A DNA stretch of 15,179 nucleotides from Gammaproteobacteria bacterium (GCA_030597275.1 JAUVSB010000007.1:1-15179); one strand, 5' to 3'; positions 1 to 7,892 are shown, counted from the first letter of the stretch. Notes: generated by a model not told the origin, from the sequence alone. Numbers and translations: made by a program.

Positions 1-2533
1 GGTCTTTGTGAAGAATCGGTTTATCGGCAGTGTGCTCACGAATTTCGGCGATTTCAGAAAGCTTGATCTTTTTTCCCTGTGCCGTCAGCAGAAATATATT
101 TTCCAGGTCAGATTGCTGTACTCTGTTGGCGGCAGATATTTGAAACCGAATGGCTACTGGTTCTCTTTCACCCTTGATGTGTACCGTTCCAGCCTCATAA
201 CCACCAATAAAGGTATTTAGCGTTCGAATGATTCTGGCTGCAGGGATGCCTGCGAGAGCAGATTTCTCGCGATTGATGTGTATTTCATATTCAGTCACAT
301 CATCTGTGACACTATCATCGATATCAACCACATCGGCAGTATTGTCGAATACCTCGTGGCGAATTTCTTTTGCGATCCGACGTAGTTCTTCGTAATCCGG
401 GCCGTAGAGCTCTGCCAGTAATGTTGCCCTGACCGGCGGGCCGGGTGGATCTTCGACCAGTTTGATATTGGCACCTGTTTTTGAGGCCAACTCTGCAATA
501 GCGGGCCGTAACTGCTGGACGATCTCGATGGATGATATTTTTCGGCTAAGCTTGTCGGTCAGGTTAACACGCACTTCTGCAACATGTGCTCCCTTATTGA
601 GTCCACTGCCACGCAGCAGACCGTTGAAATCTGCTACACCGCTTTTACCTATAGTAGTCTCATAGTTGATGACATGCGGGTTAGTACGAACGATATCACC
701 AACCCGCCTGGCAATGCTGTCAGTGTTCTCCAGGCTGCTGCTCTCAGGCATATCAATGGTTATATTGAATGTATTGTTGTTATTTTTGGGCAGCATTTTG
801 AATTTTACCTGGTCATAGACGGGTAGTAGAAAGACGGCCAGGAACAGGCCGACGATAGACAACAGGAAAAGCCGTCTGTACAGGGGTTTTGCCGTCAGCT
901 TTTTGAATGCCGCAGCGTAAATACGTTCCAGCAAGCCGTCAGAGTGATCTGTTACATGTGTTGATGCCTCAGTGTCGCCAACTTTTAGCCATTTGTTCGC
1001 GGCCCAGGGCGCTACAGTATAGGCGATCGCCAGCGAGACAATCATTGCAACCGGGACATAGAATGGTATCGGTGCCATGTATGGCCCCATCATGCCGGTT
1101 ACCCAGAACATCGGCAGAAACGCCAGGATCACACTAAACGTTGCAAGATTTGTAGGGCGACCAATTTCATTCACAGCATGAACAGCAGAACGGATCCTGT
1201 CTTTGGCTCCATGGCTGTAATGTCGAACTATATTCTCGATTACAACAATGGAATCATCAACTAGCAGGCCCAGAGAGAGAATCAATGCAAACAGAGTGAT
1301 GCGGTTGATGCTTTGTCCCGATACATAGCCAATAGCCAGAGTGATAAACAGGATGAGTGGTATCGTCATGGTGACGATGGCAGCAGCTCGCCAGCCGAGT
1401 GAAAATATCAGCAGTAAAACCACTGTCGAGATAGCAATGGCGAGATGTTCAAGTAGCACGTTTACTGCATCATCAGCCCGTGCACCATCATTGCGAGTGA
1501 TGTTGACATTGATGTTGGCAGGGATGAGCTGATCTCGGACTTCATCGAGTTTTGTCAGTACATCCTCGGCGACCGAGACCGCATTGCTGCCAGACCGTTT
1601 CGCAATGGCAATGCTGACGGCGGGTACTTCATAGTTGAGAGGTCTTTTACCTGTAAAAGCAGCACCTGCCGCAAAGCGATGCTGCTCAGTGATTTCAGCC
1701 GGGCCATCAGTGAGGGTGGCGATATCGTTGAGATAAACAGGTTTATGTTTATAGAGTGCGACAACGAGCTTGCCCAGTTCGTCGGCATTATTAAGCATGC
1801 CACCGGCACGCACCCGCTTTACTGTATTTTTACTCACCAGGGTTCCGCTTGAGGAGCGGACATTGGTTGCATCGAGCATGTCAGTAATTTGTGACAGGCT
1901 GACACCCAGTGACTTCATTTTTTTAAGATCAAGTTCGACATTAATAGTTCGAGGCCGTCCGCCATGCAGATAGGACACCGAGGTACCATCAACACGACGC
2001 AAGACTTCCATAACGCGGTTTCCTATGTTGCGCAGCTCACCATCGTCCACCGTATCTGATGACAGCGAGATGGTGAGAATAGCGACATTATCAACATCGA
2101 CAGGTTTGATTAATGGTTGTTCTGTACCTGGTGGTATTCGATCTATATTGCTCATGACATGGTCATATAGCTTGACCAGTGCGTCTTCCTTGTTTTCGCC
2201 AACCTTAAACTGAACCGTCACGACTCCCACTGAATCCGTTGCTATACCATAGGTATGTTCGACACCGCGCATTCCCTGCAGAATACTTTCCAGGGGCTTG
2301 ATGATCAGCTGTTCAACCTCGTCGGGGGAGGCGCCAGCTTTTGCTACTATGATGTTGGCAGCGGGTACGATAATTTGCGGGTTTTCTTCTCGTGGGGTGA
2401 TGAGAAACGCCGAAATTCCTGCCAGAAAAGCAAAGACAATTATCAGTATGGTCAGCCGGCTGTCGATGAAATAGTCAGCAAGCTTACCTGCTATGCCGAT
2501 ATTTATTTCTTTGTCGTTGATAGAATCTGTCAC
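1..2533 (-). CDS. RND-family efflux transporter permease (AcrB/MdtB-like), 3' end beyond window
   Basis: Inner-membrane proton-driven pump of the resistance-nodulation-division superfamily, exporting drugs, metals or other toxic compounds through a TolC-type channel. I read an uninterrupted minus-strand frame of 844 codons from a GTG at 2533 to the window edge; family members have about 1000-1050 residues, so roughly the last fifth is missing. Residues ~20-45 form the first membrane helix, followed by the family signature starting TPREENPQI and the porter domain motif GASPDEVEQLIIKPLE. The central membrane block contains SLGLLVDDSIVVIENI, with the two adjacent aspartates of TM4 (D426, D427) that relay protons in RND pumps, so the pump looks active. 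The GTG overlaps the TGA of the preceding lipoprotein gene by four bases (GTGA) and has a GAGGA ribosome site just upstream, implying translational coupling. Whether the substrate is organic or metal is not decidable from the part visible. Confidence 0.93.
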   Translation of the reverse strand, partial: MTDSINDKEINIGIAGKLADYFIDSRLTILIIVFAFLAGISAFLITPREENPQIIVPAANIIVAKAGASPDEVEQLIIKPLESILQGMRGVEHTYGIATDSVGVVTVQFKVGENKEDALVKLYDHVMSNIDRIPPGTEQPLIKPVDVDNVAILTISLSSDTVDDGELRNIGNRVMEVLRRVDGTSVSYLHGGRPRTINVELDLKKMKSLGVSLSQITDMLDATNVRSSSGTLVSKNTVKRVRAGGMLNNADELGKLVVALYKHKPVYLNDIATLTDGPAEITEQHRFAAGAAFTGKRPLNYEVPAVSIAIAKRSGSNAVSVAEDVLTKLDEVRDQLIPANINVNITRNDGARADDAVNVLLEHLAIAISTVVLLLIFSLGWRAAAIVTMTIPLILFITLAIGYVSGQSINRITLFALILSLGLLVDDSIVVIENIVRHYSHGAKDRIRSAVHAVNEIGRPTNLATFSVILAFLPMFWVTGMMGPYMAPIPFYVPVAMIVSLAIAYTVAPWAANKWLKVGDTEASTHVTDHSDGLLERIYAAAFKKLTAKPLYRRLFLLSIVGLFLAVFLLPVYDQVKFKMLPKNNNNTFNITIDMPESSSLENTDSIARRVGDIVRTNPHVINYETTIGKSGVADFNGLLRGSGLNKGAHVAEVRVNLTDKLSRKISSIEIVQQLRPAIAELASKTGANIKLVEDPPGPPVRATLLAELYGPDYEELRRIAKEIRHEVFDNTADVVDIDDSVTDDVTEYEIHINREKSALAGIPAARIIRTLNTFIGGYEAGTVHIKGEREPVAIRFQISAANRVQQSDLENIFLLTAQGKKIKLSEIAEIREHTADKPILHKD

Positions 2534-2934
2534 TGTTTTGTCCTCATCTTACTTTCAACAACATGAACGGGGCTACCGTCAAAAATTGAATCATAGGGTC
2601 CATCCAGGATCTGTTCCTTACCCGTTAGACCGCTGCTGATCGTGATGCTTTCACCTTGTCTCTTGCCTGCTTTAACCATACGAAAACGTGCGCGTTTATT
2701 AGCAGAAAGGATAAATACCCCGTCTGTACCTATATGCTTAACGAGTTGCTTGCTGTTTATTTGTACTGAACCATCTGGCAGGATCTCAGCAGCCTTGATT
2801 GACCGCTCTACAGGTGGCAGGTCCAGCTCTGGGCTGGCTTCTGGTTGTGGTGCATGGCAAGCAGCGAGAAAGAGAACACTGCCTGTCAGCAATAAATGAC
2901 GAAGAACAGGTTTCAGTCTTTTTATACTTTTCAT
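2530..2934 (-). CDS. short lipoprotein resembling only the C-terminal domain of an RND periplasmic adaptor
   Basis: 134-residue predicted lipoprotein: a positively charged start, a hydrophobic stretch and a lipobox LAAC at about residues 22-25, so it should be anchored by lipid at Cys25. After a Pro/Glu-rich linker, residues ~45-130 read like the membrane-proximal beta domain at the end of HlyD/AcrA-type adaptors: a DGVFIL strand, ARFRMVKAGKRQGESI, SSGLTGKEQIL, then DGSPVHV. The lipoyl/barrel-sandwich and coiled-coil hairpin parts of a normal 350-400 residue adaptor are absent, and no reading frame next to it supplies them. It sits exactly where an adaptor gene belongs, between the TolC-like gene (ATGA overlap at 2931-2934) and the pump gene (GTGA overlap at 2530-2533). 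The family link is by motif recognition only; it could be a stand-alone accessory lipoprotein rather than a true adaptor. Confidence 0.8.
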   Translation of the reverse strand: MKSIKRLKPVLRHLLLTGSVLFLAACHAPQPEASPELDLPPVERSIKAAEILPDGSVQINSKQLVKHIGTDGVFILSANKRARFRMVKAGKRQGESITISSGLTGKEQILDGPYDSIFDGSPVHVVESKMRTKQ

Positions 2935-4280
2935 TTTTGCAGCTCCGAGAAATCATCCATGGCAAGCTGCAGATCGAGTTTGCTGGCTTCCAGTAACAGG
3001 CGGGAATTTAGTGATTCAGAACGGCTTTTCATCAATGCCTGCTCTGATTGCAGTAAATCAATCAGTATGGTTCTGCCTTCTCCGTAACGTTCATTTACCA
3101 GCCTGACGGCCTTTTGTGCGTCGGACAGGTTAGCGCTGGCCAGCTTCATGCGGCTTTTCCCTTCATCGATAGACGCATAGGCATTGCGTACCTGCCTGCG
3201 TATTTCGAGTTCTTTGGCCGTTTTTTCTGCCTTTAGTTTGTTGCTTTCTTCCCGCGCCGCACTAACTCTACTTTTATTAGCACCACCAGAAAAAAGGTTG
3301 ATCTTTGCTACGGCCAGGACCCCCCAGGACAATTCATCCACCAGCGGATCATCTGCATAGAGACTGCTGCTGGCCTCTAGCCCAAGCTGAATCCGGGAGG
3401 CACTGCTGGCAACACGTGTGCGGGCATCAGCTGCACTGATGTTCTCATCGGAGGCCTTGAGGTCATGCCTGTTGTTCAGGGCCTGAGTTTCTGCCATGTT
3501 GATTTCTGGCAGTTCCGCCTGTTTGCTGGCAGTGATCCAGGGCACGATGCTGATGTCTGCAGAGAGATCCCTGCCCATCACCTGCTTCAATGCATTGAGT
3601 GCCTGTTCATACTGTGTCTCAGCTTGTGAAATTACTCCTTTGACCGATCTGTGATAGACCTTTGCTGTCAGGTTATCTGATACAACAGTTCTGTTCTCTG
3701 CTAGCAAATTCTGGGTTGTTTTGACGTGTTTCTTCGCGGACGCTGTGCTGCTGCGCGCTATTTTGATTGCCTCATGGGCAGCCTGTGCAAGAAGGTAGGC
3801 ACGATTCAGCTGGTAAATAACTGTGGATTTAGTTCTCTTGTGTTGAGCTAAAGAAGAAGCGTGTCTTGCATTGGCTTCATCAATGTCAGCGGTAATCTTA
3901 CCGCCCGTATAGAGAGGGAGTTTCAGTCTAAGATTGCCAAAGTAGTTATCAGAAAATCCGGGGTCATTTACTGTTTCAGGGGCAAAGTCCTCGGCGGTGA
4001 TAGAGCGGTTGTTCAGTTTACTGCCTAGAGAGACGAGCGGATTGTCCGAGTAAACCATGCCGTAATCAAGATCGATGACGGGCTGTTTGGCGGCCTCGGC
4101 AGATTTAATCTGTTCGCTGCGGGCTCGCACACCAGATGCGGTGCCATGTAAAACAGGGCTATGCTCAAGTGCATAAGCAAGCGCCTGATCCTGACTGATT
4201 ACTTCATTTGATGAAGCACTGAAGCTAAGGAGTGCAAGGGAAGCAAAAATGGAAACCCGAAAAAAATAACTTTTATACAT
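2931..4280 (-). CDS. TolC-family outer-membrane efflux channel
   Basis: Outer-membrane factor expected to form a trimeric beta-barrel and periplasmic alpha-barrel through which the RND pump of this operon expels its substrate. From the ATG at 4280 the protein has 449 residues, normal for the family. It begins with a signal peptide (MYKSYFFRVSIFASLALLSFSAS, cleavage likely near SSN). Two similar halves rich in Ala, Gln and Glu heptads follow, typical of the OEP repeat, with the characteristic LFSGGANKSRVSAAREESN and, near the end, VNERYGEGRTILIDLLQSEQALM segments. The frame remains open to a TTG at 4346, but those 22 extra residues would sit ahead of the signal peptide, so I chose 4280; its ribosome site is weak. 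The stop overlaps the next start by four bases (ATGA). First gene of the three-gene efflux operon; no regulator gene lies beside it. Confidence 0.9.
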   Translation of the reverse strand: MYKSYFFRVSIFASLALLSFSASSNEVISQDQALAYALEHSPVLHGTASGVRARSEQIKSAEAAKQPVIDLDYGMVYSDNPLVSLGSKLNNRSITAEDFAPETVNDPGFSDNYFGNLRLKLPLYTGGKITADIDEANARHASSLAQHKRTKSTVIYQLNRAYLLAQAAHEAIKIARSSTASAKKHVKTTQNLLAENRTVVSDNLTAKVYHRSVKGVISQAETQYEQALNALKQVMGRDLSADISIVPWITASKQAELPEINMAETQALNNRHDLKASDENISAADARTRVASSASRIQLGLEASSSLYADDPLVDELSWGVLAVAKINLFSGGANKSRVSAAREESNKLKAEKTAKELEIRRQVRNAYASIDEGKSRMKLASANLSDAQKAVRLVNERYGEGRTILIDLLQSEQALMKSRSESLNSRLLLEASKLDLQLAMDDFSELQK

Positions 4281-4398
4281 GACCAGGTACTCTGTTGTGT
4301 TTTTAACTAGAATTGTCAATGAGCTGGTGATGCTGAGCTTTATCAATGAAAATGTCTACTGGCATCTATATTAGCAATAAGTGATATTCGTGCTAAGT

Positions 4399-4427
4399 GA
4401 TATAGTCACATCAGAAACTGGATTCAA
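4399..4427 (-). promoter_or_regulatory. candidate sigma70 promoter for the efflux operon
   Basis: On the minus strand, TTGAAT (4427-4422) and TATATC (4404-4399) are separated by exactly 17 bases, each matching the sigma70 consensus at four of six positions. Transcription would begin near 4392, giving a leader of about 110 bases before the TolC-family start. It is the best match I found in the intergenic region but not a strong one. Confidence 0.3.
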
Positions 4428-4513
4428 TAAAAAAACCGACTGAGTTTCTTTAAAGCATGGAGGATTCAGGTGGTTGGCGTAAAATAGCTAATTAATTAGG
4501 GCTACGCTGCTGG

Positions 4514-4543
4514 TTGTTCATTTCTGCTTATAGTTGCTATGCT
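4514..4543 (+). promoter_or_regulatory. candidate promoter for the PilT-family gene
   Basis: TTGTTC (4514-4519) and TATGCT (4538-4543) with an 18-base spacer. The predicted transcription start (~4550) lies downstream of the most upstream in-frame ATG (4534), which would support translation starting at 4603. Motif matches are partial. Confidence 0.3.
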
Positions 4544-4602
4544 CTATGCTACAAAACAAACAATTAGACGTATACGCCAGCAGGGGCGAAGGAAGCAGGG
4601 TA

Positions 4603-5721
4603 ATGAGCAGCAGTGAGCAATCAGCAGCTAAACAGGATGAAATTGATACAGTTCAGTATCTTGCAACACTATTGAAGTTTGCCGTTGGCAAAGAAGCCTC
4701 TGATATCCATTTGCGAACCCGTACACACCCCGTAGTACGCATTGATGGCGTACTTAAGACGATGGAAAGGTTTCCGCCAACGTCACCGGCATTTATGAAA
4801 GACCTGACTGATAAAATTATCCCGGAGCACAATAAAGAAGACTTTGAAATAAAACGCCAGTGTGACTTTTCGTTTGGTTTGAAAGGAATAGGTCGCGTGC
4901 GGGCCAATGCGTATCATCAGCGAGGTAGTATTTCAATTGCACTGCGTGTAATAAATACTGACGTGCCTAGCCCAGAGGAACTGGGGCTGCCAGAAACAGT
5001 GCGTCGTTTTGTGCATGAAGAACGTGGCCTGGTGTTGATGACCGGTGCGACCGGTTCAGGTAAATCAACCAGCCTGGCTGCATTGATAGCTGAAATTAAT
5101 TCTACTTACGCAAAACATATTCTGACTATCGAAGACCCGGTGGAATTTCTTTTCACTGATGACAAGTCAATTATTTCGCAGCGTGAGCTTGGGATTGATA
5201 CAAACTCTTTTCCTGACGCCATGCGTGCCGCCTTACGCGAAGACCCTGATGTAATTCTGCTGGGCGAAATGCGTGATCCGGAAACTATTGATATTGCATT
5301 GACTGCTGCAGAAACGGGCCACCTGGTATTCTCAACATTGCATTCACCTGATGCTGCAGAGACAATCAATCGTATTGTTTCTTCATTTCAGCCAAATGCA
5401 CAGGCCACAATACGTTCCAAGCTGGCGGGTAACCTGAAAGGTATCGTTAGCCAGCGCCTGCTGCCGAGAGCCGATGGCAAGGGGCGGGCACTGGCGGTCG
5501 AAGTGATGACCTGTTCGGCACTGGTGCGTGAATATATCCTCGACCCGCTGCTTGTTGCAGAAATTGCCGAGGTCATTAAGAAAGGGACAGCGGCTGAAGG
5601 CATGATCCCTTTTGACCGCAGTTTGCTCGAGCTTTATCGTACCGGGAAAATTACAGAAGAAGTGGCATTGCAGTATGCCAGTAGCCCGACAGACCTGAGG
5701 CTAAAGCTAGAAGGATTCTGA
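4603..5721 (+). CDS. PilT/PilU-family type IV pilus retraction ATPase
   Basis: Cytoplasmic hexameric ATPase of the secretion-ATPase superfamily, expected to power retraction of type IV pili. From the ATG at 4603 it has 372 residues, close to PilT/PilU length. In this numbering I see the Walker A loop GATGSGKST (148-156), the Asp box TIEDPVEF (175-182), the Walker B region ILLGEMRDPE (208-217) and the His box TGHLVFSTLH (228-237). All nucleotide-binding elements look intact. The N-terminal PAS-like half contains SDIHLR and VRIDGVL, common to the family. The end (ITEEVALQYASSPTDLRLKLEGF) is PilT-like, but the PilT AIRNLIREGK box is replaced by a divergent ALVREYILD, so this may be a paralogue rather than the main PilT. 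The ATG at 4534 in the same frame lacks a good ribosome site, whereas 4603 follows a purine-rich GAAGGAAGCAGGG stretch. No other pilus genes are in the window. Confidence 0.9.
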   Translation: MSSSEQSAAKQDEIDTVQYLATLLKFAVGKEASDIHLRTRTHPVVRIDGVLKTMERFPPTSPAFMKDLTDKIIPEHNKEDFEIKRQCDFSFGLKGIGRVRANAYHQRGSISIALRVINTDVPSPEELGLPETVRRFVHEERGLVLMTGATGSGKSTSLAALIAEINSTYAKHILTIEDPVEFLFTDDKSIISQRELGIDTNSFPDAMRAALREDPDVILLGEMRDPETIDIALTAAETGHLVFSTLHSPDAAETINRIVSSFQPNAQATIRSKLAGNLKGIVSQRLLPRADGKGRALAVEVMTCSALVREYILDPLLVAEIAEVIKKGTAAEGMIPFDRSLLELYRTGKITEEVALQYASSPTDLRLKLEGF

Positions 5722-5752
5722 GTACTGGCACCCAGACTTATGCAAACCACTG

Positions 5753-5771
5753 TTATCAGTATGCCTGATAA
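5753..5771. promoter_or_regulatory. palindromic LysR-type binding site upstream of the LysR gene
   Basis: Perfect inverted repeat TTATCAG-N5-CTGATAA. It contains ATC-N9-GAT, an instance of the T-N11-A LysR-box core. Its centre (5762) is about 63 bases upstream of the transcription start predicted from the TATAAT at 5813, the usual distance for the LysR recognition site. There is no T-run after it, so a terminator for the preceding gene is less likely. Confidence 0.55.
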
Positions 5772-5790
5772 GCGGTTAAGCATTGCCTTA

Positions 5791-5818
5791 TATTTGATGG
5801 TAGCCTAGACTGTATAAT
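5791..5818 (+). promoter_or_regulatory. candidate promoter of the LysR gene
   Basis: A perfect -10 hexamer TATAAT at 5813-5818. The -35 region is poor (TATTTG at 5791-5796 with a 16-base spacer is the best I see), which fits a promoter whose activity depends on a regulator bound at the palindrome upstream. The start would be near 5825, leaving a leader of about 18 bases. Confidence 0.45.
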
Positions 5819-5843
5819 TCTATTCGATATTCAAGGCATTATT

Positions 5844-6770
5844 ATGGCGGACAGACGTCTACAAGTATTCCACAGCGTTGCACGTTTACTTAGCTTTACC
5901 AAGGCAGCAGATTCTCTACATATGACACAGCCGGCTGTAACCTTTCAGGTGCGTCAGCTAGAAGAATATTTCAATACACGTTTATTTGATCGAACACATA
6001 ATCGTATCAGTCTGACGGAGGTCGGGGAAAAAGTTTTCACCTACTCGGAACAGATCCTGGGTCTGTATCGTGAGATGGATAATGATATACGCACGCTAAC
6101 GGGTGAGATTATTGGCGTGCTGGTCATCGGTGCGAGTACTACTGTTGCTGAATATATGCTGCCACGCTTGCTTGGTGAATTTCAGGAATTATTCCCGGAT
6201 GTGAAATTACGTTTGAAGGTGTCGAATTCACTGGGTGTTGTTCACATGGTTGAAAATAATGACATCGATATCGGTATTGTTGAATCGCCTGTAGGCAACA
6301 AAAGTCTATCTGTCGAAGCTTGCTGGCAGGACAACCTGGTTGTCATAGTCCCCCTGGATCATCCGCTAGCGGATAAGGGCAGTGTAAATGTCGCTGATCT
6401 GAGAAACTATCCATTTGTTTCACGCGAGGAAGGTTCTGGTACACGTTGTGTATTAAGTGATTACCTCAAAGAAAATGATATGACGATGAATGATCTGGAT
6501 TTGTGTATGGAATTTGGCAGTCCTGAAGCGATAAAAAATGCCGTCGAGTCCGGGTTGGGCATTTCTGTCGTCTCAGAGACAACCCTGGTGAAAGAATTGC
6601 AGCTGAATACGCTTAAAGCGATCAAAATAGACCCGCCTTTACACCGGCCTTTCTCGCTGGTACACCAGCGGCAGAAGTTTCGAATACGTGCAATGCAGGA
6701 GTTTTTGAATTTTGCCCACGAGCGTTGCAATATGGACAATATGGATAAGGAAGAAAAAGAAAACGCCTGA
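5844..6770 (+). CDS. LysR-family transcriptional regulator
   Basis: DNA-binding regulator of 308 residues, normal for the family. Residues 1-60 form the winged helix-turn-helix (LSFTKAADSLHMTQPAVTFQVRQLEE), then a linker helix, then the two-lobed effector-binding domain starting about residue 90 (GVLVIGASTTVAEYMLPRLLGEF) with SREEGSGTR and ESGLGISVVSE motifs. The N-terminus is of the CbbR/CysB-like subgroup seen in autotrophs and sulfur bacteria, but neither a target nor an effector can be assigned: no calvin-cycle or sulfur genes are nearby. The ATG at 5844 has AAGG seven bases upstream. The C-terminus ends in an odd Asp/Met/Lys/Glu-rich tail. The gene is followed after 34 bases by a small unknown gene, probably in the same transcript. 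A LysR-type palindrome at 5753-5771 suggests it controls its own expression. Confidence 0.93.
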   Translation: MADRRLQVFHSVARLLSFTKAADSLHMTQPAVTFQVRQLEEYFNTRLFDRTHNRISLTEVGEKVFTYSEQILGLYREMDNDIRTLTGEIIGVLVIGASTTVAEYMLPRLLGEFQELFPDVKLRLKVSNSLGVVHMVENNDIDIGIVESPVGNKSLSVEACWQDNLVVIVPLDHPLADKGSVNVADLRNYPFVSREEGSGTRCVLSDYLKENDMTMNDLDLCMEFGSPEAIKNAVESGLGISVVSETTLVKELQLNTLKAIKIDPPLHRPFSLVHQRQKFRIRAMQEFLNFAHERCNMDNMDKEEKENA

Positions 6771-6804
6771 GTCAACGACAACACCTGTTACATGGTGACA
6801 TATT

Positions 6805-7161
6805 ATGGCTAATTTAGAAGATGTGTTGCTAAAAAGTCTGCGAAAGCTGCCAGAAACACAACAACAGATGCTCGCGGATTTTGCTGACTTTCTGTGTCAG
6901 CGTTATGCAATTGAAGAAGAAACCGTACCTCAGCAGCCTGTTGATATCCCTCGCCCAGAGGAAGAGTCTGTGGTTAAGGCTGTTCGGCGGCTATCAAAAA
7001 CCTATCCCATGCTTGACTCTAAAGAGCTGTTTGAGAAAACTTCATCTTTCATGATGAAGAATTTAATGCATGGCGAAGACAGTGGGCTTGTGATTGATGA
7101 GATGGAAATCTTTTTTCAGCAGGCTTACCAGAGCTACATTAGTGAGAAAGAGCCTGAGTAA
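6805..7161 (+). CDS. small hypothetical protein, predicted all-helical
   Basis: 118-residue soluble, acidic protein with no signal peptide or membrane segment. The beginning (LRKLPETQQQMLADFADFL) resembles the short helical start of DUF2281-like and antitoxin-like proteins, which often read LPxxxQxxxLDFxxFL; the rest (VVKAVRRLSKTYPMLDSKELFEKTSSFMMKNLMHG, then an acidic amphipathic helix) I do not recognise. No catalytic motif or cysteine pair stands out. A GGTGA ribosome site precedes the ATG. It begins 34 bases after the LysR gene on the same strand, so the two are likely co-transcribed and this protein may be functionally linked to the regulator. It ends 25 bases from the convergent coq7 gene. 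No function is claimed. Confidence 0.75.
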   Translation: MANLEDVLLKSLRKLPETQQQMLADFADFLCQRYAIEEETVPQQPVDIPRPEEESVVKAVRRLSKTYPMLDSKELFEKTSSFMMKNLMHGEDSGLVIDEMEIFFQQAYQSYISEKEPE

Positions 7162-7186
7162 ATATAAAGGGCACAATAATATTAGC

Positions 7187-7702
7187 CTAGATTCTATAAG
7201 CAGTTCTGGTCATTACTTTGGACATCAAAGCCATTAGCTTTTTAACCGGCACAGGTAATTCGGCACCGCCATAGTGCAAGGCTGTCGTCGCGTGTTTCGC
7301 TTCATCGACCTTCATCTGTTGCAAAATAGCCCTGCTGCGCTGATCATCCTCAGTTATTGAATTTAGGTGCTTATCGAGATGACGTACGACCTGGTGCTCT
7401 GTCTCAGCTACAAAACCCAGGCTCCACTTGTCTCCCAGCAAGCCTGCTGTGGCACCAATAAGAAATGAACCTGTGTACCAGACCGGGTTTAGCAGGCTTT
7501 TGTGTGCACCAAGATCATTCAATCGCTGCTCACACCAGACGAGGTGATCGTTTTCTTCTATTGCCGCTTGCTCCATTTTTTCCCTGACGTCAGGAAGTCG
7601 TGCGGTCAGGGCCTGTCCCTGATAAAGACCTTGCGCTGAAACTTCACCAGAATGGTTGACGCGCATTAGTCCGCCTGTATGTTTCTTCTCGGCCTCGCTC
7701 AT
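7187..7702 (-). CDS. coq7: 2-polyprenyl-3-methyl-6-methoxy-1,4-benzoquinone monooxygenase (Coq7)
   Basis: Membrane-associated di-iron hydroxylase that adds the last ring hydroxyl in ubiquinone synthesis, converting demethoxyubiquinone to demethylubiquinone with O2. The ferritin-like ligand set is complete in the 171-residue frame starting at 7702: E20 in NHSGE, E50 and H53 in EENDH, E102 in ETEHQ, and E134 with H137 in DEAKH. The C-terminus VMTRTAYRI is close to the usual family end. However, Coq7 normally has ~210 residues, and the 5' region upstream of this ATG encodes a good match to the missing start of the family (see 7703-7831). The ATG at 7702 is simply the first standard start codon available. 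It lies on the same strand as the GlcF-like gene upstream and may be co-transcribed with it. Confidence 0.9.
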   Translation of the reverse strand: MSEAEKKHTGGLMRVNHSGEVSAQGLYQGQALTARLPDVREKMEQAAIEENDHLVWCEQRLNDLGAHKSLLNPVWYTGSFLIGATAGLLGDKWSLGFVAETEHQVVRHLDKHLNSITEDDQRSRAILQQMKVDEAKHATTALHYGGAELPVPVKKLMALMSKVMTRTAYRI

Positions 7703-7831
7703 TTCGGCTTCAGCGTGGGGGGCAGCCGGGTAGGGTCTGCCGCTAAGTGGAGGATTGCCAAAAATCGGACGTAAGGCAGAATCTGCCTGGCAGATTAATT
7801 TATCAATGGGGTTTATATTGCGTGTAAGCGT
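7703..7831 (-). other. coq7: in-frame coq7 N-terminal coding sequence with no standard start codon
   Basis: Reading upstream from the coq7 ATG, the same frame stays open for 43 codons to a TAG at 7834-7832. It encodes TLTRNINPIDKLICQADSAL, then RPIFGNPPLSG, then RPYPAAPHAEAE. From NPID onwards this corresponds to the conserved beginning of gammaproteobacterial Coq7 (typically SPIDRxxxQADxALRTLF ... RPxPA). No ATG, GTG or TTG occurs in frame here. The possible starts are ACG at 7831 (an AGGA seven bases before it), ATA at 7816 or ATT at 7807. The alternatives are an inactive N-terminus after loss of the start codon, a rare start codon, or a sequence error. Confidence 0.7.
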
Positions 7832-7892
7832 CTATGTTTCCTGACAAATCCTGTACCTGAACTTAACATTATATATCAATATGGATAATCTA

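Noticed and set aside
295..826. Small plus- and minus-strand ORFs within the RND gene
   Set aside because: All lie inside the continuous 844-codon pump frame and resemble nothing.
7813..7869. 18-codon ORF overlapping the coq7 upstream region (ATG 7869 to TAA 7813), as the true coq7 start by frameshift or a leader peptide
   Set aside because: Its residues do not match Coq7, it is in another frame and has no ribosome site; a leader role cannot be supported.
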